Of a stretch of DNA of 64,000 nucleotides, positions 24,401 through 33,806 are shown piece by piece. The DNA comes from Hemibagrus wyckioides (taxonomy: Eukaryota > Chordata > Actinopteri > Siluriformes > Bagridae), in assembly GCF_019097595.1 (NCBI RefSeq), contig NC_080728.1, positions 24,161,870 through 24,225,869 of the forward strand. The letters run 5' to 3'. Numbering within the stretch: position 1 is the first letter of the stretch; each line of letters starts with the position of its first letter. The position numbers and the translations under genes are program-made. Under the pieces are notes generated by a model. That model saw only the letters and a program-made list of their open reading frames with translations, had not been told where the DNA came from and searched no databases.

Positions 24401-27133
24401 TACTGGAAAGTCATGGTGTCACACCCTAATCAGCTAATTACCTCAAAACACCTGCAAAGGTTTCCTGAGCTTTTAAATGGTCTCTCAGTCTGGGTCAGTA
24501 GGCTACACAATCATGGGGGAAAAAATATTAACCTTTTTCATGATATTCTAATTTTTTGAGATGTACCTGTATAGTCCAAACTAGGAATGATATTTTGTCC
24601 ATAAGAACAGTCTGCCAGATCTACTGCCCAGTGTGAAATTCTGCAAAACAGTTGCGTTTGGTTTGCAAGCATAGCAACACAATACATGTCACATACCCCG
24701 CAAAAGATTTGCCAGAGCAACACTGTTCTGCTGAATTGATTCTGATAAATCAGGTGCAAGATAAGCTTTATCACATAGCTGGTTTACACCAGGATCAGCA
24801 TCATGACAATTAGATAAATCCTCCAACTCAGAGCTCTCTCCTATTATTACATTTAACAATCTTTCAGCTCTTGACAATGAAATATGCCCTAGAAATGTAT
24901 CATAGAAGAAAAAATAAATAAAACCAAAGGAGAGTCATGTTTACTACATGAAAGAATTCAGTAAACGGTTGGGTTCTTCTCAAATCTTTCCAAGCTATGT
25001 GCTCTGACCTGAGCATGTTCACTTTGCAATTATACCATTATAAAGTCCTAATGTCCTCAAACGAGTACTGCCTAATTAAATCTTGTTACTATTGATAAAA
25101 CTTGCTAAATTTGTAAGCCACGTGAAACTTTAAATGTTAGTAAGCATAAATAAAAAAGTTTTTACCATAGACATTGATAATGTTTTGTACCAGTTCCACT
25201 TTTATCTCTGAATCCACTGCATTACGTGTTGACTGAGATTCAAGCTATATTATATTTCAACTACTAAGCTGATTGTGCTTTAGCTACCACTAGGTGGTGC
25301 TACAAGGTGTCTACAAACGAGGACAACAGGTCTAAATTAGGCAGAATTAAGTATAAGGTGCAACGAGCCCAAACTGTAATGTCTCCATATGAGGATGCAG
25401 GATCTCAGGAAGATGTTTAATTACTCTGTATATTTAAAAGGACATTTTAAAAAATGAAGAGAAAGTGCTATTTACCTGAGCAGGTGATGTAGAGCTGTTC
25501 CTCAGAGCTGCAGTTGACAGGTTCAGCTTGTGGCCTGCTGCAGTTCCCCAGATGAGCTTCACTCCCAGAGCAGCTGAAACCCGTTACACACATGTGTTTG
25601 TGTTCAGTGGTGGATGGAGAGGAGCGGTAGTTCAGCACAGAGCCACAGCCCAGCTGTCTGCAGAGCACAGACGCCTCAGACAGACTCCACGAGTCCAGGA
25701 GAACTCTCCTCCAGTGCTGCCTGAAATAAATCTCCACCTCCCCCTGACACTCTCTCCCTCCAGACAACCGCACTCGCCCCTCATGAAACACCATGGATGA
25801 TCCTGAAGCAGAAGAACATCATTTAAATATTCTAATGAACTCTGACTTTATTCAGTAACGTGGTGTACGTGATGTTAATATCTCACCATTACAGATGACT
25901 CCAGCGTCGTGTTTATGAGAGCATGCAGCTCGACTCCATGATGAGACGCCACATCGTGATAGGTGTGTCTCCTTCCCCTGACAATCAAACACATCAGCCC
26001 AGATGTGGCCACTCCCCTCCCCAAACCAGTCCACCTCCACCACAGCCACAGCACTCCCACAATCCAGCTGTGCACACAGAACATCTGCAGCTCTCATATC
26101 CCAGCCTACAGCACAAACTGTGCCCCACTCACTGAGGTACTGGAGCTCCACTCGACCAGAACAGGAGTCCGGTCCGTTCACCAGCCGCGCCTCTGTGTGA
26201 CATGAACAAACAGCCGAGAGCTCAGTGAAAGAGGAACATTAACACAGGAACCTTAAAGTTTGATGGACAGCTATGTGGTCTCTATTTAAACAGAAGTTAC
26301 ATCATGATACTTAACCAGAACATATTAATCCCACATCGTTGTCATGGGAACAGTGTGAGTGTTTGAGTGAAGATGATGTTGGACAGAAGTAAATCTCAGA
26401 TTCGTTTCCTCTACACTGAAGCTCCTCTGTCCACACCTGACCCTCCCCTCGGCCAAAAGCAGCTGATCCCAGAACTTTCACAGGAATCCCACAGTCCAGC
26501 TCTCGACACACAACCTCTGCATCCTGCTGGTCAAAGTCAGCATCACACACTGTGGACCAGGAACCTCCATGAAACACCTCCACTCTCCCAGAGCACTGGT
26601 GAGGACCAGCAGTGAGTCTCAAACTCTGACCTGTGTTTTTATTTAATTGTGTAAATATCATACACATGTTCAACTAGTTAGAATATCAGTATTCAATGTA
26701 CTACCAAAATGATTTAAATGTAAACAAACTCCACATTTTGTTAAAATTATTTATGTATTTTTGTAATTAAAATCATGTTCATAATGTAACTAATTGTAAT
26801 GGTTTTTCATTTCTAAATACAGCGGTTTACCTGAACAGGTGACTCCAGCATCTCCCGTATGATCACAGTAATGTCCTGCTTGTGAGCTACAATTGTTCAG
26901 CGTCAACTCAGATCCTCTACAGTACAAATCATATATCCAGATTGGTCCTGATCCTTGTCCAAAGTCAGCCCAATAACTAATCTCTACAGCCTCCCCACAG
27001 CGCAGCTCTCCACACACCACTGCAGCATCTTTCATATCCCAGGCAGAACAACACACTGTTCCCCACTGACCATCATGAAGAACCTCCACTCTCCCAGCAC
27101 AGCGACTTCCACCATTCACCAACCTCACACTGT

Positions 27134-27169
<36 letters not shown>

Positions 27170-28675
27170 TACAGATGTGTATAGAGACATGGTATCAGCA
27201 TCACACTCTGGTTCTTTGTTCTCTTTGTAAACAATGACAGTAAATCCACTTGGATGTTATTTATGACTGTGTTCATCACTGAAATTACAGTTCTGTCACA
27301 TTATTATCATACCTGTCAGTATAACTGTCTTCTGATCAGCTGTAATGGTGTCATCACTATTCTCAGCTTCATGATCTACATTAAAACACAGATATTTAAG
27401 TGGTGAAGTCATAATGAACATTAAAGTTACAGAAATAGTGTTCAAGAGTCACAACTATTACAGTGGGCCGTATTCAGAATCAGTGACTTAAGTCCAAAAA
27501 GAACATCAACATGTAAACAGGGAAAATTCCTCGTATTCAGAGTCATGTTCTGCAGCTTCTTAACTCAGTATTATGGGTTCTTCATTTATATTATTATAAT
27601 AAATCTGCATGTAGTTCATGACTTTAAAGTTGCAAGATTTTTCTCTGGCAGAAATTTGAGAGATTTTTCAACAGCATGTAGACCACTGAAAATGACACTT
27701 TTTAAACTAATACACTGATAGATCACATTAATCAGTAGCACAGGGAATTGCACTTGATCCAGCGCATGCTGATATTTTACATTTAATGTTTTTCTATCAC
27801 GCTCTAACAGTTTATCATGTTCAGTTTATCAGTTTATCATGTTTCATGTAACTGGATATAATGTATTTTAACATGTCTTTAAAGAGTTATTTTAATTTGT
27901 TCAATATAAAAAAAAACATATTCAACATTAGTTGAATATTCACATTGTGTTAATTCAGTGTTTTGTCCTGTATAGAAAACATGCACAGAGTTTGAAGAAT
28001 AAACTGACCCGTAATAATCCGAGCTCTCTGTTGGTTCAGTTAAATCAAATAAAACCAAAGTGTGAATGTTTAAGGCAGAAGTTGGTACACAGGAGATAAA
28101 CCTGTGAACACCCTTTATTGATCATCTATTTCTATTTTTTCCTCTAAAACTGATTTTACACCAGCCTGCAGAGACACTCTTCATGAAAATGAACATTAGA
28201 CCAGATGATGGCGGTCCAGTCTGTTACGCTCAACATTTATTTTCTGTATTTTACAAATTATTCACAGTCTTTGTTTAAGTTATTTATTTTAGAACTTAAA
28301 TATTGTGTTGATTAGGATATTTTCTAGAACACATATTAAATTTTATGATTAAAACCAGTTTACCAGAGCAGGTGACTCCAGCATCATGAACATGCTCACA
28401 GCCATAACTTTTCCCCCAGCCTGCTGACCCACAGTCCTTCAGTGTCGACTCTGATCCATTACAGTCCACACTATCCATCCAGATTGGTCCTGATCCTTCA
28501 CCAAAGTGAGCAACATATCGTGCATTTACAGCCTCCCCACAGCGCAGCTCTCTACACACCACTGCAGCTTCTCTCATATCCCAGCCACGACTACACACTG
28601 TTCCCCACTGACCATCATGAAGAACCTCCACTCTCCCAGCACAGCGACTTCCACCATTCACCAACCTCACACTGT

Positions 28676-28725
<50 letters not shown>

Positions 28726-29146
28726 TTTTATTTTTATATTTACTCTTTCTCTCTCAACTTTCTCTCTCTCTCTCTCTTGCACACACACACACACAGACAC
28801 ACAGTATTATGTTAGTTAAGTTATTTTTTCCTCACAATAAATCATGTCTAAACTCTAAACATTAATCTGGAGCTGATTGTATAAGTGACGCCTCAGAACA
28901 AACCCTGAGGATGATGTGTGTACGCTCATGTACAGCTTTTTAAATTCTATAAAAATCAAACACTTTCACTGTTTATAAAGTTACAATCAGTCCAGGAAAA
29001 TTTCTGACATTTCCTGATTAAAACTCGTCCCTACTGTTAAAGTGAGAAGTGTGTGATGTTTTGGTGTGAATAATCAGTGTGAACTTACCAGCTGCTGTGA
29101 GTGTGAGTGTGGATGAGAGAAGAATAAAAGTCAGACAGATTTCCAT
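16052..29146 (-). CDS. Gene B: type I membrane receptor with eight SRCR domains and a multi-tyrosine tail
   Basis: Twenty exons, all phase 1 with GT/AG borders, give 3,456 coding nt (1,151 residues plus stop). The order is signal peptide, SRCR1-7, a 22-residue hinge, SRCR8, Thr-rich stalk, one transmembrane helix, then eight tail exons. The tail has acidic tyrosine sites YEEI, GYEDV, YYDDV, DYDDA, NYDDA, NYDDA, DYDDV and EYDDV. Group B SRCR receptors of this plan (WC1, CD163, CD5/CD6 relatives) bind microbial or host ligands at the cell surface. The tail motifs suggest kinase phosphorylation and SH2 docking, which is inferred. It is the only apparently complete member of the local array. Expression, ligand and the exact orthologue cannot be told from sequence. 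Exon limits were set by frame, domain ends and splice sites. Confidence 0.88.
16587..16646 (-). CDS. Gene B exon 19, tail tyrosine module DYDDV
   Basis: A 60-bp symmetric exon encodes [20 protein letters not shown] broken copy is kept in relic unit C at 7965-8017. Confidence 0.88.
16965..17110. repeat. SINE-like dispersed repeat in intron 18 of gene B
   Basis: It contains GTTGGGCCCTCGAGCAAGGC and a GTATCATTGCTAACCCTGCA stretch, a combination seen in short fish repeats. It is truncated and of uncertain class. Confidence 0.5.
18498..18560 (-). CDS. Gene B exon 18, tail tyrosine module NYDDA
   Basis: A 63-bp symmetric exon encodes [20 protein letters not shown]. It is similar in length and pattern to exon 17, so the two are probably tandem exon duplicates. 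The copy in D is at 47934-47996. Confidence 0.9.
18660..18722 (-). CDS. Gene B exon 17, tail tyrosine module NYDDA
   Basis: A 63-bp symmetric exon encodes [20 protein letters not shown]. Copies are at 47772-47834 (inverted copy D) and, with Tyr changed to Ser, at 27313-27375 inside intron 2 of this gene. Confidence 0.92.
18927..19004 (-). CDS. Gene B exon 16, tail tyrosine module DYDDA
   Basis: A 78-bp symmetric exon encodes [20 protein letters not shown] followed by PDHVD. The donor is G/GTGTGG. It is conserved base for base in D at 47490-47567. Confidence 0.9.
19115..19180 (-). CDS. Gene B exon 15, tail tyrosine module YYDDV
   Basis: A 66-bp symmetric exon encodes [20 protein letters not shown]. 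The donor A/GTGGGT is non-optimal but plausible. The inverted copy (47332-47379) has an 18-bp in-frame deletion after the YYDD codons. Confidence 0.85.
19330..19392 (-). CDS. Gene B exon 14, tail tyrosine module GYEDV
   Basis: A 63-bp symmetric exon encodes [20 protein letters not shown]. The [12 protein letters not shown] phrase is familiar from fish SRCR receptor tails. The copy in D is at 46576-46638. Confidence 0.92.
19442..21024. repeat. Long CA/CAGACA microsatellite field in intron 13 of gene B
   Basis: Successive arrays lie at 19442-20034, 20188-20416, about 20586-20662 and 20937-21022, with CAGACA, CTCACA and CGCACA variants. The plus-strand CA is GT in the transcript. Between arrays are unique pieces that match the inverted copy at 45400-46530, where the arrays are much shorter. 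Confidence 0.95.
21307..21405 (-). CDS. Gene B exon 13, membrane-proximal tail with YEEI
   Basis: A 99-bp symmetric exon encodes [20 protein letters not shown], then [12 protein letters not shown]. The basic TRRK after the membrane fits a stop-transfer anchor. VYEEI matches the classic Src-family SH2 docking pattern (pYEEI), so signalling is inferred. The copy in D is at 45140-45238. Confidence 0.92.
21422..21453. repeat. AAT microsatellite beside the exon 13 acceptor
   Basis: A (AAT)n run lies in the polypyrimidine side of the exon 13 acceptor (ATT in the transcript). In the inverted copy the equivalent position (45076-45127) has AAT then ATT runs. Confidence 0.9.
21577..21714 (-). CDS. Gene B exon 12, transmembrane helix
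   Basis: A 138-bp symmetric exon has a Pro-rich extracellular lead ([14 protein letters not shown]), then the hydrophobic span [20 protein letters not shown] and YQNRVLRK on the inside. It is a single-pass type I anchor. This exon is missing from the inverted copy D. Confidence 0.92.
21820..21900 (-). CDS. Gene B exon 11, Thr/Ser stalk
   Basis: An 81-bp symmetric exon encodes [16 protein letters not shown] and then a run of Thr, likely O-glycosylated. The Thr run is an ACC triplet repeat and so prone to length change: relic C has a longer, purer run, and the D copy is cut after STA. Confidence 0.9.
22096..22401 (-). CDS. Gene B exon 10, SRCR8
   Basis: A 306-bp symmetric exon starts [20 protein letters not shown] and ends HAGVTCAG. 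Eight cysteines fit group B. The inverted copy at 44393-44698 is nearly identical (two residue changes noticed: SDDR to SADR and GVTC to GVSC). Confidence 0.95.
22849..22914 (-). CDS. Gene B exon 9, hinge between SRCR7 and SRCR8
   Basis: A 66-bp symmetric exon with acceptor CTGCAG and donor A/GTAAGG encodes [20 protein letters not shown] plus Ser. It holds two cysteines and no SRCR features. Short hydrophilic inter-domain exons occur in multi-SRCR receptors. Frame and splice sites support it, but exon use is not proven. Confidence 0.7.
23026..23331 (-). CDS. Gene B exon 8, SRCR7
   Basis: A 306-bp symmetric exon starts [20 protein letters not shown] and ends EVARITCTG. It is a divergent domain ([19 protein letters not shown]) but keeps all eight group B cysteines. 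Confidence 0.93.
23510..23839 (-). CDS. Gene B exon 7, SRCR6
   Basis: A 330-bp symmetric exon uses acceptor CTGCAG at 23841-23840. The nearer CTACAG is rejected because it would break phase. The domain runs from [19 protein letters not shown] to VGVVCSG. It has nine cysteines: the eight of group B plus one more within [11 protein letters not shown]. Confidence 0.92.
23840..25475. other. Intron 6 of gene B, with one short DNA transposon
   Basis: Apart from the element at 24184-24569 it holds AT-rich sequence, and minus ORFs at 24538-24877 (starting [20 protein letters not shown]) that may be decayed transposase but match no family recognised here. The phrase GAGGACATT and its complement recur at 24000-25060. 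Confidence 0.4.
24184..24569. mobile_element. Non-autonomous DNA transposon with long inverted ends and TA duplication
   Basis: A 386-bp element has ends CAGGTACATCTCAAAAAAAT and its near-perfect complement at 24528-24569. Similarity continues about 40 bp inward. TA lies on both flanks (24182-24183, 24570-24571). There is no coding capacity. The TA target points to the Tc1/mariner superfamily. Confidence 0.9.
25476..25802 (-). CDS. Gene B exon 6, SRCR5 (unusual cysteines)
   Basis: A 327-bp symmetric exon starts [20 protein letters not shown] and ends QLYITCSG. The normal second cysteine (TVCD region) is replaced by RVLLDSW, and an extra cysteine appears in HMCVTGFSC. The disulfide pattern must therefore differ from a standard group B domain. 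Confidence 0.92.
25887..26192 (-). CDS. Gene B exon 5, SRCR4
   Basis: A 306-bp symmetric exon starts [20 protein letters not shown] and ends DAGVICNG, with eight cysteines. About 175 bp of its middle part reappears on the opposite strand at 41908-42085. Confidence 0.95.
26316..26630 (-). CDS. Gene B exon 4, SRCR3
   Basis: A 315-bp symmetric exon starts [20 protein letters not shown] and ends NDVGLICSG, with eight cysteines. It is orthologous in position to gene A exon 3 (1-199). The donor is G/GTTAAG. Confidence 0.95.
26831..27133 (-). CDS. Gene B exon 3, SRCR2
   Basis: A 303-bp symmetric exon starts [20 protein letters not shown] and ends GDAGVTCSG. It has nine cysteines because TVCCSAW carries a doubled Cys. 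The N-terminal half is almost identical to SRCR1 (28364-28675), so the two arose by duplication of one domain exon. Confidence 0.94.
27134..27168. repeat. AG microsatellite beside the SRCR2 acceptor
   Basis: A (GA)n run lies directly upstream of the acceptor, as it does for SRCR1 (28676-28722) and gene A (722-750). The microsatellite was copied with the exon. Confidence 0.9.
27313..27375 (-). pseudogene. Orphan copy of a tail exon inside the ectodomain intron 2
   Basis: A 63-bp segment with intact acceptor (TGTAG) and donor (G/GTATGATAA) encodes [20 protein letters not shown] and Thr. It matches gene B exon 17 at 18660-18722, including flanking intron on both sides (about 27280-27400). The tyrosine is Ser here. 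It is open and phase 1-1, so inclusion would not break frame, but it would put a tail module between SRCR1 and SRCR2. It is probably a relic of an earlier duplication. Confidence 0.75.
27376..28363. other. Rest of intron 2 of gene B
   Basis: AT-rich, with no exon seen. A weak match to the exon 18 donor region (GAATAAACTGACC) lies at about 27998-28012. Confidence 0.4.
28364..28675 (-). CDS. Gene B exon 2, SRCR1
   Basis: A 312-bp symmetric exon starts [20 protein letters not shown] and ends HDAGVTCSG, with eight cysteines. The nearest relatives are gene A exon 2 ([13 protein letters not shown] here, NAPQYGHFGPGSG there) and SRCR2. Confidence 0.95.
28676..28722. repeat. AG microsatellite beside the SRCR1 acceptor
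   Basis: A (GA)n run against the acceptor, longer than in gene A at 722-750. This is the main length difference in the otherwise near-identical block. Confidence 0.9.
29089..29146 (-). CDS. Gene B exon 1, signal peptide
   Basis: ATG at 29146-29144. It encodes [19 protein letters not shown] plus one base and is identical to gene A exon 1. The donor is G/GTAAGT. Confidence 0.92.
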
Positions 29147-29341
29147 CTCCCTCCTCACTGTACACGATGTGTTCACCTCCACTCACCCAGAGAGACTGAG
29201 AGAAGTGTATCTCCTCACTCAGCCCCCTACAGAGAGACAGACAGAGAGAGAGAGAGACAGCCAATCACACTCACTGTTACCTTATTAGAAAGATGAGAGG
29301 AAATCATCACACAGCCTCAATAACAAATCAGACGAGGCATC

Positions 29342-29362
29342 TTTCACTTTCTCCATATATAT
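29342..29362 (-). promoter_or_regulatory. Candidate IRF/ISRE site and TATA-like run, gene B
   Basis: The same TATATATGGAGAAAGTGAAA string as at 1357-1377 lies about 200 bp upstream of the ATG. Conservation is expected from the recent duplication and so is weak evidence of function. Confidence 0.4.
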
Positions 29363-29378
29363 CAAAATAACGTCAGTG

Positions 29379-29505
29379 CTGATGAACAGAGCTCCGCCTC
29401 CTGTCTCTGAGGTGTGTGACTGATGAACAGAGCTCCGCCTCCTGTCTCTGAGGTGTGTGACTGATGAACAGAGCTCCGCCTCCTGTCTCTGAGGTGTGTG
29501 ACTGA
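29379..29505. repeat. 41-bp tandem repeat, three copies, upstream of gene B
   Basis: Same unit and copy number as 1394-1520. Equal copy number in an unstable repeat supports a very recent common origin. Confidence 0.92.
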
Positions 29506-29639
29506 TGAGAGTCGATCACATCACACACTGATTTCAGAGAGAGGAAACACTCGGCTGTCGTACAGCATTAATGCCTGACAGCTGCACAGAGCAGATACAC
29601 ACACTGATAAACCACACTGTAACTACATCAGCTAAACAT

Positions 29640-30640
29640 CCCTTCTACACACACACACACACACACACACCTGATATTTAGCATTACAACAATATACCAT
29701 GATTTAAACCATTTTTAGACTTTTTTAAATTGTGGATATTTTTTCACTAATAATTTTAGGACATTTTACAAAGATTTTGACTATAATCAAGAATTTTTAA
29801 CTTTTTAATTGTAATTAGATATTTGTTTTTAAATACACACACATTTACTCTGGGTTTCAGGATTATAAACAATAATAATGGTAAAAATTACTTTTCAATA
29901 ATTTTTTATCAAGAGCATTAAAATTTCCCATCCACAAGATCGCAGTAAAGCATTTCCAATCTGAGATTTCTGATGAAATGTGTTTGTTTTCTTAACTGAC
30001 CTGCTGAGGGCGCTGTTAGAATTATTATTATTATTATTGATCAAACTGTAATACTGTGAATACTGCAAAATTACAAATATCAGTATTTATAGAGGTTATT
30101 AAAAATGCAAACACAACTCCTGAATAGTTTTTATATCTGCTGTTCTGATGTTTGTAGTTTCCTGAAGTCTGATATGTGCATTTGTGCTAAATAGATGTTA
30201 TATACTCATAAAAGAAAAAAATAGTTTCAAAGAGTGCAAATCAGCAATCTGTGCTGCCATCTTAGTTCTTGCATGTCCATGTGTGTGTGTGTGTGTGTGT
30301 GTGTTTCTGACAGAATTTTCATTCATGAAATGTTAGGAAGGGTGAGTCCACATAAACCATGGCAGTAACTGGGTGTCCAGCTAAACACTTTATACCTGTG
30401 TGTATGTCTAAGAATCTGTATATCAGAGAGTAAGAGAGAACAGCTGTGTGTGTGTGTGTGTGTATTTGCATTTGTTCATTAATCATATATCATTATATTA
30501 TACAGGAGAGTTGCCTTCTTACTAGTATATAAATATTTATTTATTCTTACTGCCTGAGATGTTCTATAATAACACTGAAAACAGATTTATCACTGCAAGA
30601 ACAACTCACTCAAATCCAGTGCATTTCACACCTATGCCTT
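29640..30640. repeat. Upstream-type block, copy 3 (first part)
   Basis: Matches 13190-14130: the same ACCTGCTGAGGGCGCTGTTA landmark, short ATT run, GT arrays (30285-30303, 30442-30463) and the TGAGTCCACATAAACCATGG unit. It continues at 32125-32220 and 33905-34270 after insertions. Confidence 0.75.
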
Positions 30641-30889
30641 TACTGGTGTCCTTCCTGAATTAATCAACCACTATACCATCATTATGATGCCACCATGCAC
30701 GTTGCTAGGCCATTTTCTACTCAGGTCCTCTAAAATTCTGTGATTCTCCATAAACTGTACACAAACTGGTGATCACCTCAGTCCTCTTTAAATTTCATAT
30801 GAAAACAGCGGCAGACTTCGGCTCCTCCACGTCTTTCAGCACGTTCTTCAATCCACAGACCGCGGTGTCGCAGAGCGAGGATCAGAGGA

Positions 30890-30924
<35 letters not shown>

Positions 30925-32301
30925 ATGTATGTTTGTGTGTGTGATCAGGAAGACTCATATTTGGTTTGTTCAGTACTCAAATGTTATACACATCTGTGCA
31001 ATACTGTAACAATATGACTCAGGAGGCAGAGAGAGAATCAAATGCCACTTTATTATTTCCAGGCAGGCAGAAGGCAAAACGTAAATCAGGCAAAAGGTAA
31101 TCTAGGCAGGCAGGCAAAATGTAAGACAGACAGGCGTGAGACACACTTACGGCACATAAGCCTTACAGTCTTAATACTTGCCGCTGTCCACTGGCAAGTG
31201 AGCGCTTTAAATACGCATCAGGTAGATTGGATGCAGGTGATGTGATTAGTAATCAGGAGACTGAGAGCAGGGAAGTGCTGTTGGGGCCGGCGTGCCCGTG
31301 ACAAATACAGTGGAAGGCTGCAATAAGTTTACCATCCTACCCTCTTAGTCAAACCTTTATTTTATTTTATTTTATTTTATTTTATTTTATTTTATTTTAT
31401 TTTATTTTATTTTATTTTATTTTATTTTATTTTATTTTATTTTATTTTATTTTATTTTATTTATTTTTTACTATTATACCCTCGTTGGGGGCTGAGCCCC
31501 CCTTAAATGAAAATTCTAGAATCGCCCCTGGAAGCCACGGAAATAGATACCAATCAACTGTTAAATGGCAAAGTAAAAAAGAAATTAGTCTACAGTATTT
31601 CACACCACACAAGAAATAGTCAATTTTATTACGGTTACTTTTCTCAAAAAAGACATTCTTGATGCCGTATGCAGCAAACTGCAATCTCCGGAGGACGCAG
31701 CATCCGAAATGAGATGCAGTGAATATAGAAACACGGGACGGGAAATTGCTGACTTAATCGTAAGCCTGCTAGATGGCCCCAGTGACACCAGTTTGAAATC
31801 TGATTGGTTAAGGTAACAGTTTCATTGCCACTTATTTAAGCACAGGTGCCTGCACTATTGATTCTGAAGGCCTTACGACCGGGCAACACATGATGTCATC
31901 CACTGGCTGAAATATGATTGGATAAATACTCTTATCATAAATATACACTACTGGAAGCAGCGCAACTGAGAGAAAAGCTATGAAATGTAGAGAATAGACT
32001 ATTGGGAATAATTTAATACACATTCATGGAAAAGTATATTAAATATATTAAAATGCAAGTCAGTGATTCAGATCACTGCTGTTTAGGCCAGCAGAGAAGG
32101 CCTTGCTGGCCCTGACGGTCCACCACTGCACAAATCACAATATCACATTACATTATAAAAGAACTTTTATTTAATCACTTATTCAAGTAAAAAAAATACA
32201 AAAAATAATGAATAATAATTTTCTATTTTCATACTTTTAAGATACTCTAGTTTTATTTTTATCTTTATTTTTTATGCATCTCTTTTTCACATAATTTTTA
32301 T
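30640..32301. other. Inserted repeat-rich stretch, no recognised gene
   Basis: An ORF at 30769-31017 has a plausible start (MITSVLFKFHMKTAADFGSS) but runs into a GT microsatellite and is not recognised. At 31020-31310 GGCAGGCAG-rich sequence resembles an LTR-type dispersed repeat. At 31480-31520 GGGGGCTGAGCCCCCCTTAA begins another transposon-like segment. LINE 3' UTR-like sequence runs from about 32225 to the hAT insertion. Confidence 0.4.
31356..31462. repeat. TTTTA pentanucleotide repeat
   Basis: About 21 near-perfect (TTTTA)n units, resembling an expanded poly-A-type retrotransposon tail. Confidence 0.95.
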
Positions 32302-33798
32302 CAGAGGTGGACAGTAACGAAGTACATTTACTTGAGTACTGTACTTAAGTACACTTTTTGAGTATCTGTACTTTACTTGAGTATTATTTCCTCTGGAAAC
32401 TTGTTACTTTAACTTCACTACATTTGAAAGACAAATATTGTACCTTTTACTCCACTACATTTCTGTCAAGTTCATTGAGTAGAAAGTAGTTACGTTAATC
32501 AGAGGATGATTTTTTTTTTTTCACTTTTGTAGTGTCACGTGTCATGAACTTCAGTGGTTTTTCTTCATTTTTTGAACTGTGATCAGTTGGTGGCAAAATG
32601 GATGAAGACAGATCATCAGCACAGTGCGCGCATCCATGGCCATACTTAAACAGTATGTTCCGGTTTCTAGAAAAGAGTAAAGATTCTTTTTGTTTTAAAT
32701 GTTTGCTTTGTTTACCAAAAACAAACCACATGGCAGCCTACAAAAACTCTCCATCCAACCTGCAGAAGCATATTGAGGTAATAATATATACTTTTAATTT
32801 CTGGTAAAAGTTTGAAATGTATATTGCCTGTGCCATGAAATATGTATGGTAACTTACTCCTCATACACCGATGAAGAGGATTACTTCTCTAATATCAAGC
32901 ATGTGCGCACACAGGAGACATCCAAACAACTGGATGCATACCTAACATGTCCAGCTCAAGGTATGACTATGCTGACATCTTATCCAGCCTTATCCAACCT
33001 GTCACTTAAGCTGAACACAGCCCTCCCTGCCTCAGAGGCCTGTGAGAGGCTTTTTAGTGCAGCTGGATTGATCTTCAGCCCAAGAAGGGGAGCAATTAAT
33101 TCACATAACTTTGAGAACCAGCTTCTACTTAAGATGAACAAGGACCTTTTTAAGTTTGACTTATTTGACCATAGTACGATTTCTCTCTACTAGTGATCTG
33201 TGAGAGAGTATCATTGTCATAACTAATGGTTTAATTTTTTTGTTTTGATTGTAAATAAGTCTTTCTGTTTTGCTCTTTGTTAAAGCAGTGTTGCTGTTGG
33301 GCGGTTATACAGATACAGTTGTGTAGCTGGGTTTTAAAGCAGGTTGGATTTTTTTTCTGATCAGTCTGCATTTACAGACCACTTGATACAAATGTGCATG
33401 AACGGACACACATAGATGTGTATTTCTTTGTTGGGGATGGTAGGAGTGTTAAATAAAAAATGAAAATGATTATACCTGTCTTCTTTGTCAATTCAGTTGT
33501 TTAATTTCTTCATTTTGTAACATTCTAAAAGCTCTTAATTCCACAGATACTACAAACTGGTCAGTATATTCACTAGGTTGCTACAAAAGATACTGTAAGT
33601 ATTGTATACAACAATGCAACAATAACAAATGCGTTTACATTTACTTTTTACTTTTGATACTTAAGTTCTTTTAAAAACAAGTACTTCTGTACTTTTACTT
33701 AAGTAAAAATCGGTCTTTATTTGTAATGGAGTAATGTTTGACCAGTAGTATCTGTACTTTCACTCAAGTAAGGAAGTTGTGTACTTTGTCCATGTCTG
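32302..33798 (+). mobile_element. hAT transposon, internally deleted, with 8-bp target duplication
   Basis: The ends are CAGAGGTGGACAGTAACG and ...TTGTCCATGTCTG, flanked by ATTTTTAT (32294-32301) and CTTTTTAT (33799-33806), an 8-bp duplication with one change. Inside, 32598-32780 encodes a BED-finger-like region (CLLCLPK, then SNLQKHIE) and 32846-33190 encodes the hAT C-terminal dimerisation region with ASEACERLFSAAGLIFSPRR. The catalytic middle is deleted, so it is non-autonomous. It is inserted into a LINE 3' tail. Confidence 0.9.
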
Positions 33799-33806
33799 CT
33801 TTTTAT

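Noticed and set aside
23840..25475. A piggyBac element in intron 6, suggested by TTAA near 23878 and 25420 and repeated GAGGACATT
   Set aside because: Terminal inverted ends could not be matched and no transposase block was recognised.
27990..28030. A second orphan tail exon (exon 18-like) in intron 2
   Set aside because: Only the donor-side 20-30 bp resemble exon 18. No tyrosine codons or acceptor are found, and its order relative to the exon 17 copy is reversed.
30769..31017. A small plus-strand gene upstream of gene B
   Set aside because: The ORF depends on a GT microsatellite for a third of its length and shows no splice or family evidence.
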